A stretch of DNA of 64,000 bases from Fimbriiglobus ruber (GCF_002197845.1 NZ_NIDE01000014.1:930001-994000), one strand, 5' to 3'; counted from the stretch's first letter, positions 29,730 to 39,255 are shown. Translations and numbers: made by a program. Notes: generated by a model not told the origin, from the letters alone.

Positions 29730-32700
29730 ATGAGCATCCGTCGGGTCGCGGTGATCTACGAAGACCGGTTGCGACCGGAAACAACGGGGCGATATTGCCG
29801 GGCGGCTCTCAGCGAACTCGCGGAGTGTACTCACGTACTCCCGGGTGAACTGGCGACGGTCGACCCAACGAAATTCGATTTATTTGTTCGCGTCGACGAC
29901 GGATTCCAATATTTGCTTCCCGATAAGCTGCGTCCGCTCGCGTGGTGGGCGATCGATACGCATCTGGACTTTGACCGCTGTCTCGCCCAGGCCCGGACCG
30001 CCGACCTGACTTTTGCGGCCCAACGGGTCGGTGCCGCGGCCCTGGCCCGGGCTGGTGTGAGAGCCGTCGAATGGCTCCCGCTCGCTTGCGACCCGACCGT
30101 CCACCGCCCGCACCGAGTTCCGAAGAATACGGACGTCTGTTTCGTCGGGAACGAGTTCGCCGGGCCGCGGGGCGAATTGCTCGACCTCCTCCGCCGCCAA
30201 TACCCGAATCATTTCATCGGCCGGGCCTTCTTCGACGACATGGCCCGTGCGTATTCGGCCGCCCGCGTCGTCTTCAATCGGAGCGTCCGGGACGACCTCA
30301 ACATGCGGGTGTTCGAGGCACTGGCCTGCGGCTCCTTCCTCCTGACCAACGCCTTGCCAGATAGTGGTCAACCCGAGCTGTTTCAGGACGGAACCCACCT
30401 CGGAACATACCAGGATGACGGCGAATTGTTGGACAAAGTGGCGTTTTACCTCGCGCACCCGGACGCCCGGGATCAGATCGAGCGAGCCGGGCTCGCGGAG
30501 GTTGTCGAGAGACACACCTACCAGCACCGGATGGCGCGCGTACTCGCGGTCGCGGGTTCCCTCGGGCGAGCAGTGAGCATCACCCGGCCGGCCACCGGCC
30601 GGGCTGCCGACTCGAGTCTCCCGATTCAAGACCCGGGATACTTTGAACACGAACGCCCGGAGATCCTGGCCCTCATCCCGTCAGACGCCCGAAATGTGTT
30701 GGACGTCGGCTGCGGGGCGGGCCGCCTGGGCGCGACCCTGAAAGCGCGTCAGCCGGCGCGGGTGATCGGCATCGAACAGAATCTGGTCGCCGCAACCGCG
30801 GCCCGGGACCACCTCGACGCCGTGATCGAAGGCGACGCCGAGACTTTGGACTGGCCGTTCCCTCCGGAGACGCTCGACGCGATCGTGTGCGGAGACGTAC
30901 TCGAACACTTGAAGAACCCGCTCGGGTTCCTGAAGCGAGCCCGGACGTGGCTCCGGTCAGACGGCGTGTTGGTCGTCAGCCTGCCCAACGTCCGCCACCA
31001 CTCGGTCGTCCGCGGGTTGTTGGCCGGCGACTGGACCTACGAGTCCGCCGGGTTACTCGACCACACCCACCTCCGATTTTTTACCCGCCGGGAGTGCGAG
31101 AAACTGCTCTTCCGGGCCGGGTTTGCCGTCCCGGACCTGATCCCGGTGCCCGGACCGGGGCACCGGGAATGGGTCGCCGCCGGACGGCCCGATCACGTCG
31201 CGGTCGGGGCTCTGCGTGTCGGTCCGATTTCGCCCGCCGAGGCGGAAGAGTTCTTCACTTATCAATGGCTCGCAGCGGCCCGCTGGTCCGACACCCCGGA
31301 CGCGGGGCTCACATCGATCGTGATCCTGGCCCACAACGAATTGCCGTACACCCGCCGGTGCATTGACAGCATCCGCCTGTTCACCGACGAGCCGATCGAA
31401 CTGATTCTGGTCGACAACGGGTCGGCGGACGGGACGACCGACTATTTCCGAGCCCTGGCCGCCGCCGACACCCGGGTTCGTGTCGTTTTGAACCCGGACA
31501 ACCGGGGATTCCCGGCCGGGGCCAACCAGGGCATTCGTGCCGCCCGCGGCCGCCAGGTATTGCTCCTGAATAACGACACCGTCGTAACGACCGGGTGGCT
31601 CGGCCGGATGCTTCGGACCCTTCACGCGGCCCCCGAGATCGGACTCGTGGGGCCGTGTTCGAACAACGTCAGCGGCGCGCAACTCATACCGACCGACTAC
31701 CCCGATTTGAGCGGACTAGACGGATTCGCCTGGGGCCTGGCAAAGAGCCGCACCGGTGCGATCGAAGACGTCGACCGACTGATCGGATTTTGTTTATTGG
31801 TGCGGTCGGAGGTCTTCGACCGGATCGGTCTATTCGACGAGGGATTCGGGATCGGGAATTTTGAAGACGACGATTTTTGTTTGCGGGCCCGGCAGGCGGG
31901 CTATCGAGCGGTGATCGCTCGGGATGCGTTCGTACATCATGTGGGCGGGCAGACTTTCCGCGGTACGGGGGTCGACTACGGGAGACTGCTAGAGCTTAAT
32001 CGCGGGCGGTTCGAGCGGAAGTGGGGCGACTCGGCCGCGACCGTACCGCTTCCGCCCGTACCGGGCTCGGGCGCCTCTTGCACCGATCAGCCCGAGGAGC
32101 CCCCGACGTCAGCTTCGGTCCCCGGCGCCGGACTGCAGTCACCGCCTAAGCCATACATCGCCGGTCGTGGGGCGGAAGGCGACTTGGTGCTTCGCCAGAA
32201 CGGCCCCATTCTGTCCGGCTGCCTGATCGTCCGTGACAACTCGAAAACAATCCGAGCGTGTCTGACCTCGCTACGACAGTGGGTCGACGAGCTGATCGTC
32301 GTGGATACCGGCTCCGCGGACGATACCCCGCAAATCGCCGCGGAACTCGGCGCCCGGGTCTTTCATTTCCCTTGGTGCGACGACTTTTCGGCCGCCCGCA
32401 ACGAGTCCGTCGGGCACGCGCGGGGGCGGTGGGTGTTCTGGATGGATTCGGACGACACGATCGACGAAGCGAACGGGCGGTCCCTCCGCGCCCTGGCCAC
32501 CGGCCGCCACGCGGACCACGTCCTGGGGTACGTGGTCCGCGTTCACTGCCCGGGCCCGGGGTCCGAAGGGCTGACCGACGTGACCGTGGTCGACCACGTC
32601 AAGTTATTCCGAAACCGCCCGGACCTCCGGTTCGAGGGGCGAATCCACGAACAAATTTTACCGGCCGTCCGCCGCGCCGGGGGCGACGTCGGGTGGACCG

Positions 32701-33809
32701 ACCTGTTCGTGACGCACTCGGGGTACGACCACTCGGCGGCCGGCCAGGAGGCGAAGAAGGAGCGCGACCTTCGGCTACTCGGCCTCGAACTGGCCGACCG
32801 ACCGGGCCACCCGTTCACACTTTTTAATCTGGGAATGACGTACGCCGACCTCGGGCGGCACGGGGAGGCGGTCGGGTTTTTGGAAGACAGCTTGCGGGCC
32901 TCCGGGCCGGGGGAATCGCACCGGCGAAAGGCGTACGCCCTGTTGGCACACAGCCTCTCGCGGGTCGGCCGCGCGGGGGCGGCGCTTGCCGCGTGCGACC
33001 GGGGGCTCGACGAGTTCCGCGGGGACACCGAACTCCGCTTCCGGCGCGGCATCCTTCTCCACGAGGCCGGCCGCCTTCGGGAGGCGATCGGTGAGTTCGA
33101 GGGCGTCCTATCCGCCCCCGGTACGCGGTATTTCACGAGCGTCGACCGCGACTTGAGCGGGTACAAAGCGCGCCAAAATCTTGCCGCCGTTTACGCGGAG
33201 TTGGGTGACTGGGCCCGGGCCGAGAGAGAGTGGCGGGCCGTGGTCGCGGCGGCGCCGGCGTACCGGCTCGGGTGGCGGGGGTTGGGCGACGCGCTACTCC
33301 GACAGGGGCACACCGGTGCGGCGGACAGCTTGGCCGAGCAACTGTTGGGCGACACCCATCTTCGCATCGAAGGTCTGCTCCTGGCGGGGCAGGTGGCCGC
33401 GGCGGGCGGGCGACCGGCCGACGCCCGGAGCGCCTGGGAAGACGCGGTCGAAGCCGCCCCCACGGATCCGGCGGCGCTCCGCTGCCTGGGCCGCGCGCTG
33501 TTCGAGTCCGGGGACGACGGGCCGGCCGAGAAGGTCCTTCGCGACCTGGTGCGGCTCGAACCGGACGACCCCGCTGCCCACCACAATCTTGGGGTCATCC
33601 TTCTCCGCCAGACTAGCGCCACCGAGGCCTCACACGTACTCCGCCGGTCGCTGGCACTCCGCCCGGAATCGGCCGCGACGGGCTTGTGTTTGGGCTACGC
33701 CCTCCGGGCTACCGGAGACTTGACCGGCGCCGCCCGAGCGTGGCGGGAGGTCGTTCGTATTGATCCGGAAAACGCCGAAGCGGCCGACGCACTTCGAGGC
33801 TGTTCCTGA
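29730..33809 (+). CDS. Four-domain enzyme: GT4-like, methyltransferase, two GT2 domains plus TPR tail
   Basis: The ATG at 29730 is chosen for GGAG at 29721 with a 5-nt spacer, giving 1,359 residues. The order is: a CgeB-like GT-B domain (1-280, FVGNEFAGPRGELLDLL, NMRVFEALACGSFLLTN); a class I methyltransferase (about 315-450, VLDVGCGAGRLGATL, LDAIVCGDVLEHLKNPLGFL); a GT2 domain (about 525-770, SIVILAHNELPYTRRC, LLNNDTVVTTGW, GFGIGNFEDDDF); a SunS-like GT2 (about 828-1030, GCLIVRDNSKTIRACL, WMDSDDTIDEA); and TPR-like helices to the end. Fusing transferase, methylase and scaffold suggests processive assembly of a methylated glycan on a repetitive protein or polysaccharide. The acceptor is unknown; the linker proteins nearby are candidates. 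Confidence 0.87.
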   Translation: MSIRRVAVIYEDRLRPETTGRYCRAALSELAECTHVLPGELATVDPTKFDLFVRVDDGFQYLLPDKLRPLAWWAIDTHLDFDRCLAQARTADLTFAAQRVGAAALARAGVRAVEWLPLACDPTVHRPHRVPKNTDVCFVGNEFAGPRGELLDLLRRQYPNHFIGRAFFDDMARAYSAARVVFNRSVRDDLNMRVFEALACGSFLLTNALPDSGQPELFQDGTHLGTYQDDGELLDKVAFYLAHPDARDQIERAGLAEVVERHTYQHRMARVLAVAGSLGRAVSITRPATGRAADSSLPIQDPGYFEHERPEILALIPSDARNVLDVGCGAGRLGATLKARQPARVIGIEQNLVAATAARDHLDAVIEGDAETLDWPFPPETLDAIVCGDVLEHLKNPLGFLKRARTWLRSDGVLVVSLPNVRHHSVVRGLLAGDWTYESAGLLDHTHLRFFTRRECEKLLFRAGFAVPDLIPVPGPGHREWVAAGRPDHVAVGALRVGPISPAEAEEFFTYQWLAAARWSDTPDAGLTSIVILAHNELPYTRRCIDSIRLFTDEPIELILVDNGSADGTTDYFRALAAADTRVRVVLNPDNRGFPAGANQGIRAARGRQVLLLNNDTVVTTGWLGRMLRTLHAAPEIGLVGPCSNNVSGAQLIPTDYPDLSGLDGFAWGLAKSRTGAIEDVDRLIGFCLLVRSEVFDRIGLFDEGFGIGNFEDDDFCLRARQAGYRAVIARDAFVHHVGGQTFRGTGVDYGRLLELNRGRFERKWGDSAATVPLPPVPGSGASCTDQPEEPPTSASVPGAGLQSPPKPYIAGRGAEGDLVLRQNGPILSGCLIVRDNSKTIRACLTSLRQWVDELIVVDTGSADDTPQIAAELGARVFHFPWCDDFSAARNESVGHARGRWVFWMDSDDTIDEANGRSLRALATGRHADHVLGYVVRVHCPGPGSEGLTDVTVVDHVKLFRNRPDLRFEGRIHEQILPAVRRAGGDVGWTDLFVTHSGYDHSAAGQEAKKERDLRLLGLELADRPGHPFTLFNLGMTYADLGRHGEAVGFLEDSLRASGPGESHRRKAYALLAHSLSRVGRAGAALAACDRGLDEFRGDTELRFRRGILLHEAGRLREAIGEFEGVLSAPGTRYFTSVDRDLSGYKARQNLAAVYAELGDWARAEREWRAVVAAAPAYRLGWRGLGDALLRQGHTGAADSLAEQLLGDTHLRIEGLLLAGQVAAAGGRPADARSAWEDAVEAAPTDPAALRCLGRALFESGDDGPAEKVLRDLVRLEPDDPAAHHNLGVILLRQTSATEASHVLRRSLALRPESAATGLCLGYALRATGDLTGAARAWREVVRIDPENAEAADALRGCS

Positions 33810-33846
33810 TCTCTGATTGTCGATTACCCGTGGCACGGGCGGCGTT

Positions 33847-34623
33847 TCAAGCTTTTTCGTCGTCGTCCAGCAGTTCCGCTAGCATCCGCCCCGGGTTGCC
33901 CAGGAACCCGCGGGTGATCACGTAATGTTCCGTGTCCGTGTAGGCGACCTCCCGGATGCCACCGGCATCCAGCAGGTAAATCCGGGCCTCCGGGTACGCC
34001 ATGATGATCGGCGAGTGGGTGGCGATGACGAACTGTCCGCCCCGGCGGACGTAATCGTGTAGCAGGACCAGGAACTGGAGTTGCCGCTTGGGCGAGAGGG
34101 CGGCTTCCGGTTCGTCCATCAGGTATAGGCCGTTGTCCCGGAAGCGGTACCGGAACAGGGCAAAGAACGACTCGCCGTGCGACTGCTCGTGAAGGGATTG
34201 CCCGCCGTAGGCGTCAATGATCGGCGGACCGCCGCCCCCCTGGTCCAGGCGCTCGATCTCCGACGCCACGTTGTAGAAGCTCTCGGCACGCAGGAAGTAA
34301 CTGTCGCCGGGCCGGGCCGGAGCCCGCGCCAGTCGGACGCACTCGTCGAGCGATGAGTGTGAGGCGCGGGTGGCGAAGTTGAAGTTCCGGCTCCCGCCTT
34401 CCGGGTTGAGCCCGCAGGCGACCGCGATCGCCTCCAGGATCGTGGATTTTCCGGCCCCATTCTCGCCGACCAGGAACGTCACCTTCGGATGGAACGCCAG
34501 CGTTCCGAGGTTACGAATACTCGGCAGGGTGTACGGGAACCGGGTGACGTCCGGGATGCGGTCCGGAAGCATTTCCAGGTGCAAGAGGTACGGCCCCGGG
34601 CTGCTCTTTTGCTTCCGCGCCAT
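33847..34623 (-). CDS. AAA/ABC-like ATPase (RecF/OLD-type, stand-alone)
   Basis: The ATG at 34623 (GAGG about 10 nt upstream) gives 258 residues; a GTG at 34683 would add 20 without support. Walker A is VGENGAGKST (about residue 53). A degenerate signature is in LHEQSHGESFFALF, Walker B is GLYLMDEPEAALS, and the H-loop is VIATHSPIIMA. The signature lacks the usual LSGGE, as in the AAA_21 group. Single-gene ATPases of this family occur next to restriction or toxin genes or alone. The neighbours here are Uma2 and a toxin-antitoxin operon. The role is unknown. Confidence 0.8.
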   Translation of the reverse strand: MARKQKSSPGPYLLHLEMLPDRIPDVTRFPYTLPSIRNLGTLAFHPKVTFLVGENGAGKSTILEAIAVACGLNPEGGSRNFNFATRASHSSLDECVRLARAPARPGDSYFLRAESFYNVASEIERLDQGGGGPPIIDAYGGQSLHEQSHGESFFALFRYRFRDNGLYLMDEPEAALSPKRQLQFLVLLHDYVRRGGQFVIATHSPIIMAYPEARIYLLDAGGIREVAYTDTEHYVITRGFLGNPGRMLAELLDDDEKA

Positions 34624-34830
34624 CCGGGTCGAGCCTCGTTTACCGGTGATCCGGCAGCTGAGCGACGGCTTCTTCGCGACCACCGATGGTTTCTGAGCCT
34701 GGATGTCGATTGTTCGAAGAGTGCAGGAGGGCCATGCGATTACAAACGATTTTGCAAGCTCCTCGGGCTCCCGGATGCGACCGACACCCCTCTGTCCAAC
34801 TCGAGGACATAGAACGAGCCGCGCGTTCGC

Positions 34831-35712
34831 TTACGATTCGCTCGCATTCGGGTCGATACCGGCGGCCCGCAACAGGGCTCGTAAGCGCTCGGCCTCCATC
34901 TCCGCCGTGACGGCCCGTTCCCGCTCGGCTTCTTTCTGCTTTTGCTCGGCTTCAGCCCGCCGCTCGGCGGCCTCTTTCTGCTTCCGCTCGACCGCGGTCT
35001 GACGCTCGGCGGCCTCCTTCTGTTTTCGCTCGACCGCGGCCCGCCGCTCGGCAGCCTCTTTCTGTTTCCGCTCGGCTTCTTTCTTCTTCCGCTCGGTCTC
35101 GGCCCGCCGCTCGGCGGCCTCGGCCCGCCGTCGTTCGGCGGCGCGCTGCCGGTCGATCTCCTGGAACGAGTCGAACGGACTGCCGTCCGGCCGGAAGACC
35201 GTCAGATCGTCCCGCACCGCGAACCGGATGCCGACCCGCGGGCTCGTGTACCCGTCCATCCCGACCGCCGCCCACCGGCCGGTCGCCGCGTCCCGCACCC
35301 ACCCGTCCCACCCGCCCGTGTCCGGGTCGTACTCGTAATACTCGTCGGCCCCGTGCTGCTCGTAGAACGCCCGCTTGCGCCGCATCTCGGCGGCCGTGTT
35401 CGACGGCGACAGAACCTCGAAGATGACCTGCGGGAAAATCCCCCCTTCCTCCCATACTTTGTAACTCCCGCGGTGCCCCCGGGGGCGGCCGAACGCCACG
35501 TACACGTCCGGCGCCTGGCACACGCCGGGGTCCGTCGGGTCCGGGTAGATCAGGTTGTCCCCGGCCACGAACGCGGTGTCCGGGAGGACCGCCTCGATGT
35601 TCCCCTTGAGGGTGACAATGCACTCGTACTGCTTGGTGTTGTCGGACATCGGTTTGCCGTCCGAATCGGGAAACACGACGCCCGGCGGCACCGGCGACAC
35701 AACTGTGCTCAC
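34831..35712 (-). CDS. Uma2 (DUF820) family putative endonuclease with coiled-coil tail
   Basis: The 293-residue protein starts at a GTG with GAGGAGG eight bases upstream, a strong ribosome site. Residues 15-185 form the Uma2 PD-(D/E)xK fold: GDNLIYPDPTDPGVCQAPDV, FPQVIFEVLSPSNTAAEM with the acidic/E residues, then YYEYDP. From residue 190 a heptad-like coiled coil of AERRRAEAAERRAETERKKK type runs to the end, as in many planctomycete Uma2 proteins. It overlaps the end of the ParE remnant upstream by a few bases. These genes are numerous in planctomycetes and their role is unknown. Confidence 0.9.
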   Translation of the reverse strand: MSTVVSPVPPGVVFPDSDGKPMSDNTKQYECIVTLKGNIEAVLPDTAFVAGDNLIYPDPTDPGVCQAPDVYVAFGRPRGHRGSYKVWEEGGIFPQVIFEVLSPSNTAAEMRRKRAFYEQHGADEYYEYDPDTGGWDGWVRDAATGRWAAVGMDGYTSPRVGIRFAVRDDLTVFRPDGSPFDSFQEIDRQRAAERRRAEAAERRAETERKKKEAERKQKEAAERRAAVERKQKEAAERQTAVERKQKEAAERRAEAEQKQKEAERERAVTAEMEAERLRALLRAAGIDPNASES

Positions 35713-36079
35713 GGTTCACACCTCCTCGCGAACGACACCGACATCTTCCCAGGTGGCGCCCGAAAAGTATACCTGCCGTCTCGTGAGACGGTCACACGTG
35801 GGATGGGCCACTCGTCATCGCGCCCGAGCCGAATCGCGATAACAACGATTACCTCTGATTCAGGTCGGTAGTAAACGACTTGTGGGAATCGTTTGAGTGG
35901 ACTTGCCCGAATGCCCGCCGCGACTTCTCCATACAATCGCGGGTTTGTTTCGATCATTTCCACCGCCCGCCGCAAAGCGCCCAGGAATCGCTCTCCGAGC
36001 CCGTCAGCGAGGCCTTCGTAAGCGGTATATGTCTCGTCGATACATACCTGGCTTCGGCAAGAAAAATCGCGGTGGCCAT
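35709..36079 (-). pseudogene. ParE/RelE-like toxin, frameshifted
   Basis: The ATG at 36079 begins MATAIFLAEAR. A -1 shift around 36047 leads to IDETYTAYEGLADGLGERF, LGALRRAVEMIETNPRLYG and VRASPLKRFPQVVYY-like sequence. This is the usual ParE pattern: the helical hairpin and the LRRFPY-VYY strands. The frame ends overlapping the Uma2 start. An IS630 element lies directly upstream, between this gene and its antitoxin. Both changes would reduce or abolish toxin production. Confidence 0.7.
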
Positions 36080-36087
36080 TAGCATTA

Positions 36088-37184
36088 CTGCATGTGACCT
36101 TTCTAAAGACACAGAGGTACGCCAGCATCCAAGACGAATGAGGCCAGGAGTGAGGGCTGGTGTTTGAGTTCTTCCAGGGCTTGCAGGACAGATTTGAAGA
36201 GTTCCTCCAAGTCGGCGGGGCAGAGGTTGCAAAGTGTGCCGTATTTCGCCCCACTCCAGACCCATTCGTCGGGGTTATTCTGCGGGTCATAACTCGGGAA
36301 ATCCTCCACCACCATCTTGGAGTGCTGGGCCAGCCAAGTCTTCACCACTTTGGACTTACTGTGGATGTTGTTGCCATCCCAGACGACCGTCCACTCGCCC
36401 GGGACCTTGTGCGTCAGATGCGTCAGGAACTCGACGACCTCCTCGCCATGTACGTTCCGGTTGCGGTACAACGCGGAATACAGCCCGACATGCATCGCCT
36501 TGGGGCTCAGCGTCACGCAACTGATGGCCGACACGCGGTCGTGTTTCGCGGAACAGCGCATGACTACTCGTTTGCCACGTGGGGCCAGGGTGCGACGCAC
36601 CAAGGGCTGAAGCATGAAGCCGGATTCGTCCAGGAAAGCGATGTGTGCGCGGCGGCGGTAGGCCTCACGCAGAATGCGTGGGAACTCGTCGGCTTTCCAC
36701 CGCTCGACCTCCTTGTCGTTGCGTGGCCGGGCCCGTCGCTGCGGCTTGTGACTGGTCCCGTGCAAGCGACGACGGAGCAATCGGCGGACGTAGGCGGGGT
36801 GATACGGGACGCCGAAGTGGCGAAGGATGATCTTGGCCACTCGGGCGGCGGTCCACAGTTCGTTGGGGAAACCGTGTGCGGTCGCGCCCTTCGAAAGCAG
36901 TCGCTCCAGTTCGGCGAGTTGAGCGCTGCTGAGCCGGCGTTTGGCACCCGAAGCAGGCTTGGCAACGAGACCGTCCGTCTGGCGACCCATCCGACGCCAA
37001 CGGTGTAAGGAGGTCGGCGTGACGCCGAGAATGCGAGCGACCATGGCAGGGGTTTCGCCCCGCTCAAGCAGTTCCACCGCGCGCCGTCGCCGCCTTTCCA
37101 ACTCCGCTGGGGTTCCTTTGGGTCTCATACCTTAGATTTTACGCACCAACGTCGCGGGTGTGCCTTTAGAAAGGTCACATGCAG
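36088..37184 (-). mobile_element. IS630-family insertion sequence, flanked by TA
   Basis: The ends are inverted repeats starting CTGCATGTGACCTTTCTAAAG (left) with one mismatch in about 25 bp to the right end. TA dinucleotides flank them at 36086-36087 and 37185-37186, the IS630/Tc1-mariner target duplication. The element is about 1,097 bp with one transposase. It interrupts a toxin-antitoxin operon at the antitoxin stop codon. Confidence 0.88.
36103..37128 (-). CDS. IS630-family transposase
   Basis: The 341-residue protein begins MRPKGTPAELERRRRRAVEL and has an N-terminal helix-turn-helix (MVARILGVTPTSLHRWRR, about residues 29-46). The catalytic triad is likely Asp in AHIAFLDESGFML (about 172), Asp in WTVVWDGNNIHS (about 251) and Glu in YDPQNNPDEWVWS (about 290), the DDE pattern of this family. 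The stop is 15 bases inside the left end. It is intact. Confidence 0.92.
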   Translation of the reverse strand: MRPKGTPAELERRRRRAVELLERGETPAMVARILGVTPTSLHRWRRMGRQTDGLVAKPASGAKRRLSSAQLAELERLLSKGATAHGFPNELWTAARVAKIILRHFGVPYHPAYVRRLLRRRLHGTSHKPQRRARPRNDKEVERWKADEFPRILREAYRRRAHIAFLDESGFMLQPLVRRTLAPRGKRVVMRCSAKHDRVSAISCVTLSPKAMHVGLYSALYRNRNVHGEEVVEFLTHLTHKVPGEWTVVWDGNNIHSKSKVVKTWLAQHSKMVVEDFPSYDPQNNPDEWVWSGAKYGTLCNLCPADLEELFKSVLQALEELKHQPSLLASFVLDAGVPLCL

Positions 37185-37408
37185 TAGCGATTCCGGCGGA
37201 CGTGATCCACCACCTGATCCCGAGTCAACGCCCGGGACGGATCGGCGGCGTGAGCGGCTAAGCGGCGATCAAGTTCGGCGAGAAGTGCCGGGTCGGGTGA
37301 CGGCTGCCAGCCGGTGTCCAGAATCTGATCCCAGAGACGAAACACCAAAGAAAGCTGGTCGGCAACTGGCCACGAACCAACGGTTTGAAGTGTAGGAGTT
37401 GGGTCCAT
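37175..37408 (-). CDS. Antitoxin of a ParE-type addiction module, C-terminus altered by IS630
   Basis: The ATG at 37408 (GAGG five bases upstream) gives MDPTPTLQTVGSWPVADQL, then LVFRLWDQILDTGW, PELLAELDRRLAAH-like sequence and ALTRDQVVDHVRRNR. This is the pattern of the addiction-module component family (PF09720-like). The last codons (YCM) and stop come from the inserted element. Removing it restores HVRRNR followed by TAA, and then the toxin ATG. The tail is not expected to be critical. Confidence 0.75.
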   Translation of the reverse strand: MDPTPTLQTVGSWPVADQLSLVFRLWDQILDTGWQPSPDPALLAELDRRLAAHAADPSRALTRDQVVDHVRRNRYCM

Positions 37409-37842
37409 GATCGCCTCGTGATGGCCATCCGGCCGGTCATGCCTTTTTAGGATCATACCCGGACGTAATCACCTTGGAAAGTTTTGCGAATAACCGCCCT
37501 CTGCAATTGCTCGGAACGACGTGACTGGAAATCCTCCCCATTCTGATTTGTTTGGGAACGAAATCCATAAACTGGACAGGTCGGATAATCTGCACAAACA
37601 CGGGTGACTCCACCCGTGTGGACGGCGCGATTATTCCGAGATTGGGCAAGACAGGGCGACTGATGTGACGATGTAGTCCTTGTACGTGGCGTGCGACGGC
37701 GGGCATTAGTCCGTCTTATTCCGCACAACCCGGATATTCGATCGGGATTGTGTGGGCTGCGCCGCCTTTGTATATTTGCTACCCTTCGGGGGCTCAGGCG
37801 CCCCCGGTGTTCCGATCCACGCGGCCGAAAGGGTTGTTCCGC
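37409..37842 (+). promoter_or_regulatory. Intergenic region with candidate promoter for the fatty-acid-like operon
   Basis: TTGTGT (37748-37753) and TATATT (37771-37776) are separated by 17 bases, a sigma-70-like spacing, and lie about 65 bases before the first dehydratase ATG. The rest shows no convincing gene. Confidence 0.4.
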
Positions 37843-38325
37843 ATGCGGTTCCACCTGATCGACCGGATCGACGCCCACGAGCCGGGTAAGTTTCTCCGCG
37901 GGTGTAAGTACCTCTCCCTGGGAGAGGAATACCTCGCCGACCACTTCCCGCGCTTCCCGGTCATGCCCGGCGTGCTGATGTTGCAAGCCCTCGTCGAGGG
38001 CGGCGCATGGCTGTGGCGGGCGTCTTCCGGGTTCCGCCACACGGTGATCGTATTGCGGGACGTGAAGAACGTGAAATACGGCTCCTTCATGGTCCCCGGC
38101 CGGCGGATGGACGTGGCGGTCGATCTGGTCAAAGTCGAGGGCGACGCCGCCACCTTCCGCGGGAAGGGGGCGGACGACGCGGGACAACAGACAGTCTCCG
38201 CGCAATTCGTCCTCCACGGGTACAACTTGACCGACCGCGGCCCGGCCGGCGCGCAAGCCGACGCCCGGTTGCTCGATCACTGGAAGGCGCGGTGGGCACT
38301 GCTCACCGGCGAACTGCGGGCCTGA
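37843..38325 (+). CDS. FabZ-like hot-dog dehydratase, catalytic Glu replaced by Gln
   Basis: The ATG at 37843 gives 160 residues and matches the start of the downstream paralogue (MRFHLIDRIDAHEPGK versus MRWIWIDRFVAFESGK). The motif DHFPRFPVMPGVLMLQALVEGG contains the catalytic His (34), but the Glu expected at residue 48 is Gln. The fold would normally dehydrate beta-hydroxyacyl-ACP. The substitution may slow or alter chemistry; it may work as a partner of the second dehydratase. It is the first gene of a co-directional operon with short gaps. Confidence 0.85.
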   Translation: MRFHLIDRIDAHEPGKFLRGCKYLSLGEEYLADHFPRFPVMPGVLMLQALVEGGAWLWRASSGFRHTVIVLRDVKNVKYGSFMVPGRRMDVAVDLVKVEGDAATFRGKGADDAGQQTVSAQFVLHGYNLTDRGPAGAQADARLLDHWKARWALLTGELRA

Positions 38326-38422
38326 CTACCGGGCCCCGGCCCACAAACCACCCGGCAACAACCCCGAGCCCCTGCCGGGCCGATGAATCGGCGGGAACGA
38401 CCCGCCCCACGAGACACGCACC

Positions 38423-39184
38423 ATGCAGTTGAAGGACCAAGTCGCGATCGTCACCGGCGGGAGTCGCGGGATCGGCAAGGCGATCGTGCAGGCGCTGGCG
38501 AAAGAAGGCGCCAAGGTCGCGTTCGTTTACCGCGGCAGCCAGCAGGCGGCCGAGGAATTACAGGCGGCCATCACCCAGGCGGGCGGGACCGCGAAAGCGG
38601 TCCAGGCGGACGTCGCCGACCCCGAGGCGGCCAAAAAGGTCGTCGCCGGCGTGCTGGCGGAGTGGGGCCGGGTCGACATCCTGGTGAACAACGCCGGGGT
38701 GATTCGCGACGGCCTGTTTCTCCGCATGGACGCGCAGGCGTGGAAAGACGTCCTGAGTACGAACCTGGACGGGACGTTTTACTTCTGCCGGGCCGTGGTC
38801 GAACAAATGGCCCTCCGGCAGCGGTTTGGCCGGATCGTCAACGTGTCGAGCGTGGCCGCCGACTTCGTGAACGCGGGCCAGGCGAACTACGCGGCGAGCA
38901 AGGGCGCGGTCAACTCGCTGACCAGGGCTCTCGCTAAGGAATTCGGCGGGCGCAACGTGACCGTGAACGCGGTCGCCCCGGGGTTCATCGAAACGGACAT
39001 GAGCGAAGCGGTGCGGAACAAGGCCGGCGACCTGATCGCCAAGGCCGTCCCGCTCAAGCGGTTGGGCAAACCCGAAGACATCGCGAGCGTGGTTGTGTTT
39101 CTGTGCGGTCCGGCCGCGGCGTACGTCACCGGCCAGGTGATTACCGTGGACGGGGGATTGAGTCTCGGGGCCGGGCACGGGTGA
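38423..39184 (+). CDS. fabG: 3-oxoacyl-ACP reductase (FabG-type SDR)
   Basis: The protein has 253 residues, normal for FabG. The NAD(P) motif is TGGSRGIG (about 11-18) and NNAG is at 89-92. The catalytic Ser (142/143 in VSSVAA), Tyr 156 and Lys 160 (NYAASK) are present. Residues PGFIETDM and the C-terminal ITVDGG end are standard. It reduces beta-ketoacyl-ACP in fatty-acid or polyketide elongation. Its place between a dehydratase and an ACP fits a dedicated operon, probably distinct from the housekeeping set. Confidence 0.93.
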   Translation: MQLKDQVAIVTGGSRGIGKAIVQALAKEGAKVAFVYRGSQQAAEELQAAITQAGGTAKAVQADVADPEAAKKVVAGVLAEWGRVDILVNNAGVIRDGLFLRMDAQAWKDVLSTNLDGTFYFCRAVVEQMALRQRFGRIVNVSSVAADFVNAGQANYAASKGAVNSLTRALAKEFGGRNVTVNAVAPGFIETDMSEAVRNKAGDLIAKAVPLKRLGKPEDIASVVVFLCGPAAAYVTGQVITVDGGLSLGAGHG

Positions 39185-39255
39185 TCCCCGTCCGGTCCTC
39201 TCTTTCCGGTGTTTTTAAAAACCGCGGCGGCGGCGGGCGCGGAGGTAGCCCCACG

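Noticed and set aside
36160-37008. Plus-strand frame opposite the IS630 transposase
   Set aside because: Shadow of the transposase; no motif and no ribosome site.
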